Assembly: GCF_900141845.1 (NCBI RefSeq)
Contig: NZ_FQZB01000018.1
Location: forward strand, 1-64,000
Reading direction: 5' to 3'
Length of the DNA stretch: 64,000 nucleotides
Source of the DNA: Clostridium cavendishii DSM 21758
GTDB lineage: Bacteria > Bacillota > Clostridia > Clostridiales > Clostridiaceae
The translations under genes and the position numbers were made by a program. The notes below the pieces were generated by a model that was not told the origin of the DNA, did no database searches, and saw only the letters and a list, made by a program, of their open reading frames with translations. Of this stretch, positions 26,644 to 33,141 are shown one piece after another (position 1 is the stretch's first letter; each line of letters opens with the position of its first letter).

Positions 26644-27897
26644 ATGAATATAAAAAAATTCTTTGAAAAAGAAAATCAAAAGCCTAAGTTTATGGCAAGA
26701 GATTTTATAAAATATATAGGACCAGGACTTTTAGTTACAGTAGGTTTTATAGATCCTGGAAATTGGGCTTCTAATATAGCTGCAGGTTCTGATTATGGCT
26801 ATAAATTGCTTTGGATGGTTACTTTATCTACAATAATGCTTATAGTGCTTCAGCATAATGCTGCACACTTAGGGATAGCAACAGGTCTTTGTATATCAGA
26901 AGCTATAAATAAATATATGAAGCCTTGGACTGGAAGATTTATAACATTTACAGCTGTACTTGCAGCTATAGGTACTGCAATGGCAGAAATATTAGGAGCT
27001 GCAATAGCACTAAAAATGTTATTTAATATACCATTAAAAATAGGCGCATTACTTTCATCAGTATTAGTAATATGGATGTTATTTTCGAACTCTTATATAA
27101 AAATAGAAAAAGTTATAATAGGGTTTGTATCTTTAATAGGCTTAGCATTTATATTTGAAGTAGCATTAGTTAATACAAATTGGAATGAAGCTATAAAAGG
27201 ATGGGTAGTTCCTAATATACCAACAGGTTCATTACCTATAATAATGAGTGTTCTAGGAGCTGTAGTAATGCCACATAATCTTTTCTTACATTCAGAAGTA
27301 ATACAAAGTAGACAATGGAATTTAGAAGATAAGAAAGTTATAGAAAAACAATTAAAATATGAATTTATGGATACTTTATTATCTATGGGTATAGGATTTG
27401 CCATAAATAGTGCAATGATACTAGTTGCAGTTTCATTTTTTACAAGTGGGATATCAGTTACAGAGTTAGAACAAGCACAGATTATGTTAAAGCCATTACT
27501 AGGTAATTCAGCAGCTGTAGTATTTGCTATAGCATTACTATTTGCAGGTATAGCATCTAGTGTAACAGCAGGTATGGCAGGAGCATCCATATTTACCGGA
27601 TTATTTGGCGAACCATATGACGTACATGACAAACATACTAAAATGGGTATAATAATGACTATAATACCAGCTTTAATAATAATATTTTTTGTATCGAATC
27701 CTTTTAAAGGTCTTGTATATTCACAAATGTTGTTAAGTGTACAATTACCAATTACTATATTCACCCAGATATATTTAACAGCATCAGAAAAGGTTATGGG
27801 AGAATATAAAAATACTAAAATAGAAAATATAATGTTATGGGTAATTGGAATAGTAGTTAGTGTATTAAATATAATGCTTTTAATAAGTGTATTATAA
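26644..27897 (+). CDS. mntH: NRAMP-family divalent metal transporter (Mn2+/Fe2+)
   Basis: Proton-coupled uptake of Mn2+ or Fe2+ across the cell membrane. About 11 hydrophobic helices. The metal-binding motif of helix 1 is FIDPGNWASN (about 35-44) and that of helix 6 is MPHNLFLHSEVIQSR (about 216-230), both intact. The start at 26644 is 6 bases after GAGGTGA; an upstream TTG touches the ribosome binding site. Its 417 residues match the family. A Fur-like palindrome lies upstream. Monocistronic. Confidence 0.93.
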   Translation: MNIKKFFEKENQKPKFMARDFIKYIGPGLLVTVGFIDPGNWASNIAAGSDYGYKLLWMVTLSTIMLIVLQHNAAHLGIATGLCISEAINKYMKPWTGRFITFTAVLAAIGTAMAEILGAAIALKMLFNIPLKIGALLSSVLVIWMLFSNSYIKIEKVIIGFVSLIGLAFIFEVALVNTNWNEAIKGWVVPNIPTGSLPIIMSVLGAVVMPHNLFLHSEVIQSRQWNLEDKKVIEKQLKYEFMDTLLSMGIGFAINSAMILVAVSFFTSGISVTELEQAQIMLKPLLGNSAAVVFAIALLFAGIASSVTAGMAGASIFTGLFGEPYDVHDKHTKMGIIMTIIPALIIIFFVSNPFKGLVYSQMLLSVQLPITIFTQIYLTASEKVMGEYKNTKIENIMLWVIGIVVSVLNIMLLISVL

Positions 27898-27902
27898 AGA
27901 AT

Positions 27903-27945
27903 AAAGAAGGTACCATATTATAGAAAGGTATCTTCTTTGCTATTG
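27903..27945 (+). terminator. Terminator of mntH
   Basis: AAAGAAGGTACC pairs with GGTATCTTCTTT (one G-T pair). The T run after it is weak. Confidence 0.65.
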
Positions 27946-27999
27946 ATTTATTTGGCTTATTATGATAATATATTTTTGTTATTGAAAATATTTTAATTT

Positions 28000-28076
28000 G
28001 CGGTGGTAGCTCAGCTGGATAGAGTAGTCGGCTACGAACCGATTGGTCGGGGGTTCGAATCCTCTCCGCCGCACCA
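28000..28076 (+). tRNA. tRNA-Arg(ACG)
   Basis: Acceptor GCGGTGG pairs with CCGCCGC. The anticodon loop CTACGAA gives ACG, whose first base is expected to be edited to inosine by TadA (gene at 47653). The T loop is TTCGAAT and CCA is encoded. Confidence 0.97.
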
Positions 28077-28081
28077 TTAAG

Positions 28082-28114
28082 CTTAGTGAATATCTTAATT
28101 CACTAAGTTTTTTT
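28082..28114 (+). terminator. Terminator after tRNA-Arg(ACG)
   Basis: CTTAGTGAA pairs with TTCACTAAG and is followed by TTTTTTT. Confidence 0.88.
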
Positions 28115-28368
28115 ATTGTAGTTAGAACATCATAGTTAATATCTATGATTAATAAAAGTTTTTAACTATTCATAGAAAATAATTTTTAATAGGATAGAAG
28201 ATAGAGTGGATATGCAAAAAGCTATGTTAGATAATTATAAAATATAAAAACAATAAATGATTTAGCTCGGTTACTTAGAGATGAATTTAAGTGCTTTATT
28301 TTTTAGGAAGGCTTTAAATGAGTTATTGCAAAGGTACACTGGGAAAAATTATAAATTTTTAATAAATA
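28115..28368. other. Gene-free spacer, possible eroded coding remnant
   Basis: No intact ORF. Plus-strand frames around 28210-28370 read INDLARLLRDEFK, then in another frame ALNELLQRYTGKNYKFL, with stops and a frame change between. This looks like decayed coding sequence, but no family can be named. Confidence 0.3.
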
Positions 28369-28394
28369 AAAAAGCTACGATTACTCGCAGCTTA
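28369..28394 (-). terminator. Terminator of the cohesin-dockerin gene
   Basis: On the minus strand AAGCTGCGA pairs with TCGTAGCTT (one G-T pair), followed by TTTT. Confidence 0.8.
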
Positions 28395-28410
28395 TATTAA
28401 GATATTGTGA

Positions 28411-29832
28411 TTATTTGTTTGGTTGGTAATTTGGATTAGCTATTAACTGATTTGTTATTTCATCTAAATCCTGATCATCTATTTTTCCATTTACTACAAC
28501 GTCTGCATCAAATTTAGTTGTATCTGTATCCTTTACATCGCTTCCATGATACCAAGAATCAATTCCTAAATCTAATAAACTGAATTCGCCATCCCTATTT
28601 ACATCTGAAACTATTGTAAATTCTTTTTCGCCACATTTATCTTCTGCAATATCTCTTTCTATTGAACCATTATCAGCTATACGAGTTTGAGTGACATCAA
28701 CTTTCCCTTTGCCAATTGCTTTAGCTTTAAATTTCAATTTAATCATTGATTTATCACCATTTATAGCATTTTTCTTTCCTAAGCTTGATACTATAAATCT
28801 AAGATTTCCTGCATCAATATTTTTAATTTCTTTATTTACTCTTAATCCATCTATTTGTTCATATCCTACATATTCAAATAAATCTTTATTATAAGAAATT
28901 TTTATATCTTCAGCACATATATTCTTTCCAGCATGAAGCACTATATCAGTTGTAAATTCTTTATTTATACTTAATCTATCTATTTCAGATTCTACTGTTA
29001 CACTTTCATCTGAAGGCTCAGTTACGCTAACTTCGCAAGTTGCTTTTAAATCAGTGCCCTTAAATTTAGCAGTTATTGTTGCAGTTCCTTTTTCAATTGC
29101 TTTTATATTTCCATCTTTATCAATGGTTGCTATTTTTTCATCACTTGATGACCATTCAAATTCTTTATTTGTTGCATTATCTGGTTTTACGGTTGCTGTT
29201 AACTTATCTGTTTTTCCTGTTAATAAGTTTATTGATGATTTATCTAATGTTATTGAATCTACATATGGTTTTAAACTACCTTTCTCAGATATATCTATTG
29301 CATCTAATACAAAAATCCATGGTGTTGTTTCAGTTCTTATATTAAATTTCTTATTCGTTATTTCAACATAATGCTCTTTAAACTCCAGTCCATCTTTTTT
29401 AAATAAAACAACTTGATTTCTATTATTGCCAATTGCTGAAAAATGTTCTACCACCTCGTTGTCAATTTTTACCTCTATATCGTCTGAATAGTTAGAAAAT
29501 ACATAACCTAATAGTAATAATCTATCACTTACCATTCTAAATTTAACAGATTGTATCCATTCTCTTTCAGAACCTTGGTAAAATTGATTATGAACTATAG
29601 TTTTACCTTCATTGTAAAGAATTCTAGAATCTGTATCATCATATCTCTTCCATTCCTTTTCAGGTTGTAATAATTGGTCACCAACCTTAGCACTATTCTC
29701 AGTTGTATCATTTAAATTCTTTGCTCCAACTACTACATCCTTGTCCTCTGCTCTAGCACTAGTTGGATGTGTAAATGCTAAAAAAGTAAATGCTAATATA
29801 ATACTTAAAACTAAACTAATTTTCTTTTTCAT
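28411..29832 (-). CDS. Secreted BIG2-cohesin-dockerin protein
   Basis: A 473-residue secreted protein with signal peptide (about 1-28). Domain order: an unassigned beta-rich region (about 55-187), a bacterial Ig-like BIG2 domain (about 188-272, with DKDGNIKAIEKGTATITA), a cohesin-like domain (about 285-400) and a C-terminal dockerin (about 408-468) with two calcium-loop repeats, DVNRDGEFSLLDL and DADVVVNGKIDDQDL. Cohesin-dockerin contacts assemble cellulosomes and the multi-enzyme glycosidase toxins of C. perfringens. No catalytic motif is visible, so it may be an adaptor that both binds a dockerin enzyme and is bound by a cohesin. The first region may bind carbohydrate. GGGGG precedes the ATG. 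No other dockerin or cohesin gene lies in the window. Confidence 0.82.
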   Translation of the reverse strand: MKKKISLVLSIILAFTFLAFTHPTSARAEDKDVVVGAKNLNDTTENSAKVGDQLLQPEKEWKRYDDTDSRILYNEGKTIVHNQFYQGSEREWIQSVKFRMVSDRLLLLGYVFSNYSDDIEVKIDNEVVEHFSAIGNNRNQVVLFKKDGLEFKEHYVEITNKKFNIRTETTPWIFVLDAIDISEKGSLKPYVDSITLDKSSINLLTGKTDKLTATVKPDNATNKEFEWSSSDEKIATIDKDGNIKAIEKGTATITAKFKGTDLKATCEVSVTEPSDESVTVESEIDRLSINKEFTTDIVLHAGKNICAEDIKISYNKDLFEYVGYEQIDGLRVNKEIKNIDAGNLRFIVSSLGKKNAINGDKSMIKLKFKAKAIGKGKVDVTQTRIADNGSIERDIAEDKCGEKEFTIVSDVNRDGEFSLLDLGIDSWYHGSDVKDTDTTKFDADVVVNGKIDDQDLDEITNQLIANPNYQPNK

Positions 29833-30105
29833 TTATATTTCCCCCTTAAAATTACTACAATTATTATTATATAACTACATTATTTTCAATTTCAAGGAAA
29901 ATATTTCTACATTTTTCCTTATATGTTATAAATAAAGTAAATTTTATACTATAAAAATATATTAGTATTAAAACACAATATAATAGAACAAAAAGCTAGT
30001 ATCTTTATGTGGAAGAAGTAAAATAACTGTATTTTACACCTTTGAGGATATAATTTAAAAATTAGGTAAAAATAAATTAAAATACTATTTAGCAAGGATG
30101 ATATT

Positions 30106-31254
30106 ATGAATTATGAACTTATTGTAAGTATATTTGATTTCCATAATGAGTCGAGCATATTGTTGACAGAAATATATAATCCAAAGGCTATCTTATTTTT
30201 ATATAAAAAAGAGGATGAGAATTTAATATATAAGTTAAAAGATTATTATAGAAACAAATTTGAGAATGTAAAATTTACATTTTTTCAGTTAGATATTTTT
30301 GATGCTAATAAGTTAGAGAAAGTTTTTAAAGATAATCTAGATAAGAGTATACTTATAAATTTAACATCAGGTAAAAAATTAGATGTTTTATTATTATTAC
30401 AGTTTGCGATTAAGAATAAAATAGTATCTCATTATGTTGACATAGAAAATTCATTATTATATGAATTTAAGGATTCACTTGTAAGTGTTGAAAAAAGAAA
30501 ATTTATAGACTTAAATATAGATGAAGTTATAGAATCTAATGGAGGTTCTATAATAGTAGATTCAACGGAAATAACAGAAGCAAATGCTGTTAATTGGCTT
30601 ACTGATATGATTTCTAAAAATTTAACTCTATGGCATAAGCTCAAAAGTAAACTTTATGATGGTAGAGTGTTTATACATGATATAAATAACCCTTATTTTA
30701 TAACTGTTAATAGTAGATTATTAACTGATGAGGAAACAGCTATATATTATAAAATATTAAATAAGTTAAAATATTATGGTGAGATAGATTATAAAATACA
30801 GGATAATGAAATTAAAATATATTTTAATAATAATTATATAAAGGGATTTATATTTAAAAGCGGAACTTGGTTTGAAGTTTTTACAAAAGCTATATTTGAG
30901 GAAATTGAATATGTAGATCAAGTTAAAAATGGAGTTTTATTTTTGTGGAACGAAGATAAAAAGAAGTTAAGAAACGAATTGGATGTTGTAGCGATAAAGG
31001 ATTCGTTACTTATATGCATATCGTGTAAAGATAGTAGTAAATATGATGAGGTTGCATTAAATGAACTCAATGTGTATGCAGATGAATTGGGTGGAGAAAA
31101 TGTAATAAAAATACTAGCTGCCACTAAAGAACCTCTAAAAGCATCTGTTTTAGAAAGGGCTAAGGAAATGAATATACATTTAGTTGTGTACAATGGTAAT
31201 AAAAATGAGTTTAAAAATAAACTAAATGATATATTAAACCCCTCAGTAAGATAA
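30106..31254 (+). CDS. CARF-domain nuclease of the Card1/Can2 (DUF1887) type
   Basis: A 382-residue protein resembling the cyclic-oligoadenylate-activated nucleases of type III CRISPR systems. The N-terminal Rossmann-like region (about 1-130) has the CARF-type stretch INLTSGKKLDVLLLL (about 85-100). The C-terminal half is a PD-(D/E)xK nuclease with NELDVV (Glu291, Asp293) and ISCK, where Lys308 is present but the usual Glu two residues earlier is Ser306. AAGGATGA precedes the ATG. There are no cas genes or repeats in the window, so it is an orphan here. The last codons lie inside a terminator hairpin. The family call is confident; activity is uncertain because of the Ser. Confidence 0.8.
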   Translation: MNYELIVSIFDFHNESSILLTEIYNPKAILFLYKKEDENLIYKLKDYYRNKFENVKFTFFQLDIFDANKLEKVFKDNLDKSILINLTSGKKLDVLLLLQFAIKNKIVSHYVDIENSLLYEFKDSLVSVEKRKFIDLNIDEVIESNGGSIIVDSTEITEANAVNWLTDMISKNLTLWHKLKSKLYDGRVFIHDINNPYFITVNSRLLTDEETAIYYKILNKLKYYGEIDYKIQDNEIKIYFNNNYIKGFIFKSGTWFEVFTKAIFEEIEYVDQVKNGVLFLWNEDKKKLRNELDVVAIKDSLLICISCKDSSKYDEVALNELNVYADELGGENVIKILAATKEPLKASVLERAKEMNIHLVVYNGNKNEFKNKLNDILNPSVR

Positions 31255-31275
31255 TCCTACTGAGGGGTTTAATTA
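31234..31275. terminator. Bidirectional terminator between the CARF gene and psd
   Basis: A perfect 15-bp stem (TTAAACCCCTCAGTA and complement) with a 9-base loop, A/T flanked on both sides. It contains the last codons and the stop codon of the upstream gene and serves both converging genes. Confidence 0.92.
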
Positions 31276-32160
31276 TATTTTTGAACCTATAGTTTCACCC
31301 ATAGATACTTTTGTTTCAAAACCTAAGTTAGTCTGTTCTAAGATGTCTTCATCAATCTTTATAGTATCTTTTTTAAAGAATAATACTGTAGTGGAGCCCC
31401 CAAATTTGAAGTAGCCTTTTTCACTACCTTTAGTTACAGGTGTATTTGGAGTATAACTTTGTATTATAGTTCCAACACAAGTAGCTCCAACTTCAACATG
31501 GATTACATCTCCAAAATTTTCAGATTTAAAAATACTCCATTCCCTTTTATTTTGGCAAAATAATTTAGGAATATTGTTAAGTGCTATTGGATTTACTGAA
31601 TAATAGGCACCTTCAATTTTATGGGTATGTCCACAACTACCGTTATCTATAAAGTGAAATCTATGATAATCAGTAGGGCAAAGTCTTAATATAAGACAAA
31701 CACCACCATTATATTTAGAAGCTACCTCTTTATCCCCTAAAAGTTCTTCTAAAGAATAAGTAAAGCCTTTAACTTGAACTAAATTATCCATATCTATATT
31801 ATCAAAAGCTAGAAGTCTACCATCACCAGGGGAAACAAGCTTTTCAGGTGACATATCTATAGGTCTAGCATCTTTAGTAAGTTTCCTTATAAAGAAGTCA
31901 TTAAAGCAGTTAAAGTCGGATAGAGAACTTTCACATAGAGACATATCTATATTAAATTCATCTATAAAAGGTTTAACCTTTTTCATACTTCTTGGAGAAT
32001 CATAAAAAGATCCAAACAATTTAGAAAAAAGTTTTTTCTTTATAAGTAATTCTGTAAAGCTCTTTCCGACAGGAGACATATAAGACCATTCTATATACTT
32101 TTTACCGGCGACTTGTTCTTCTTCATATTGCTTAGAAACTCTATTATATATCTTTATCAT
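31273..32160 (-). CDS. psd: Phosphatidylserine decarboxylase
   Basis: Membrane enzyme that makes phosphatidylethanolamine from phosphatidylserine. The 295-residue proenzyme cleaves itself at the GST motif (FKFGGSTTVLFF near residue 257), whose Ser becomes the pyruvoyl group. Other family marks are VSPGDGRLL (about 106) and a catalytic His region around CPTDYHRFHF (about 162). Clostridial type II-like length. AGAGAGGG precedes the ATG. No pssA gene is adjacent. Confidence 0.96.
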   Translation of the reverse strand: MIKIYNRVSKQYEEEQVAGKKYIEWSYMSPVGKSFTELLIKKKLFSKLFGSFYDSPRSMKKVKPFIDEFNIDMSLCESSLSDFNCFNDFFIRKLTKDARPIDMSPEKLVSPGDGRLLAFDNIDMDNLVQVKGFTYSLEELLGDKEVASKYNGGVCLILRLCPTDYHRFHFIDNGSCGHTHKIEGAYYSVNPIALNNIPKLFCQNKREWSIFKSENFGDVIHVEVGATCVGTIIQSYTPNTPVTKGSEKGYFKFGGSTTVLFFKKDTIKIDEDILEQTNLGFETKVSMGETIGSKI

Positions 32161-32261
32161 AAAATCCCTCTCTTTTAAAATAATCCATTTAATTTTAACA
32201 TAATAAAATTGTAATAGGTAGATATTTTATTAATAGTATACACCAATTATTAAAATTAATG

Positions 32262-32326
32262 TTGTTTACTATTAATAAATAATGTATATTTATCTTAGGA
32301 GTACTATATTGAACTTGACTGGTCAA
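32262..32326 (+). promoter_or_regulatory. Promoter and TetR operator of the tetR gene
   Basis: TTGTTT (32262-32267) and TATATT (32285-32290), spacing 17. The inverted repeat TTGACTGGTCAA is at 32315-32326. Its core TGACTGGTCA is the exact reverse complement of the core upstream of yhgE, so it is probably an autoregulatory operator. Confidence 0.72.
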
Positions 32327-32348
32327 TATATATATTGGAGTTGAGAAA

Positions 32349-32936
32349 ATGAATAAAACAAAAAAAGCTATTTTTAATGCAGGTATTGCTGTATTTTCAA
32401 AGAGCGGCTACAATGGAGCCACTGTTGATGATATTGCTTTAGAAGCAGGTGTTGCCAAAGGAACATTGTATTATCATTTTAAAAGTAAGGAAGATATTTT
32501 TAATTTTATAATACAAGAAGGATTAAATATGTTAGAAAATGAACTCCAGATAATAGAAGATGAAAACCTAGATCCAATTGAAACCTTAAATAGAATATGC
32601 AAGCTTCAACTAACATTACTTTATAATGATAAAGATTTCTTTAAAGTTATAATAAGCCAACTTTGGGGGCAAGAATTAAGACAATCAGAACTTAGAAACA
32701 AATTATTTTTATACATACATGAAATAGAAAAAGTGATGCAGTCAGCTATGGATAAGGGTTTATTAGTAACAGGAAATATATCACTTATGGCATATACTTT
32801 TTTTGGGAGCTTAATTTCTGCCGCAGTTTATGAGGTTTCTAATATGGAAAAAATGAACTTAGACGAAGTTATAGACAATGTAACTAACATAGCATTAAAT
32901 GGAATATTGAAAAAAAATACAAATTCTGAAGTGTAA
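32349..32936 (+). CDS. TetR-family repressor of the adjacent YhgE gene
   Basis: A 195-residue regulator. The N-terminal helix-turn-helix (about 5-50) has the TetR pattern GYNGATVDDIALEAGVAKGT followed by YYHFKSKEDIF. The C-terminal ligand-binding part is all helical, and its ligand is unknown. It is preceded by GGAG and by an inverted-repeat operator shared with the next gene. The 3' end lies in its terminator stem. It likely represses itself and yhgE. Confidence 0.92.
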   Translation: MNKTKKAIFNAGIAVFSKSGYNGATVDDIALEAGVAKGTLYYHFKSKEDIFNFIIQEGLNMLENELQIIEDENLDPIETLNRICKLQLTLLYNDKDFFKVIISQLWGQELRQSELRNKLFLYIHEIEKVMQSAMDKGLLVTGNISLMAYTFFGSLISAAVYEVSNMEKMNLDEVIDNVTNIALNGILKKNTNSEV

Positions 32937-32952
32937 ACTTCAGAATTTTTTT
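32921..32952 (+). terminator. Terminator of the tetR gene
   Basis: AAATTCTGAAG pairs with CTTCAGAATTT and is followed by TTTT. The stop codon sits in the loop. Confidence 0.88.
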
Positions 32953-33061
32953 GCGCAAAAATAAGAATAAGTTTGAAAAAGCAAAACCTAGAAAAGTGGA
33001 GTAAATAAGAATAAAAATTAGAGAATACGTTATCTTTTTGTATAAACGAAAAAATAAAAAT

Positions 33062-33107
33062 TTGCAAAAGAATCAGAAAAATAGTATAAATAAACTGACC
33101 AGTCAGT
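33062..33107 (+). promoter_or_regulatory. yhgE promoter with overlapping TetR operator
   Basis: TTGCAA (33062-33067) and TATAAA (33085-33090), spacing 17. Directly downstream is the palindrome ACTGACCAGTCAGT (33094-33107), which covers the expected transcription start. Confidence 0.8.
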
Positions 33108-33141
33108 ACAAAAGAATTAAAAATTAAGGAGGGATGGACAT

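Noticed and set aside
27093..27764. Long minus-strand reading frame (223 codons) opposite mntH
   Set aside because: It lies wholly inside the NRAMP gene, whose motifs are intact, has no ribosome binding site and its translation shows no family pattern.
29054..29371. Two overlapping plus-strand frames opposite the cohesin-dockerin gene
   Set aside because: Antisense shadows; the minus-strand protein has a signal peptide and clear domains.
30106..31254. Possible nearby CRISPR array or cas genes
   Set aside because: Both flanks were read for about 10 kb; no regularly spaced repeats and no Cas-like protein.
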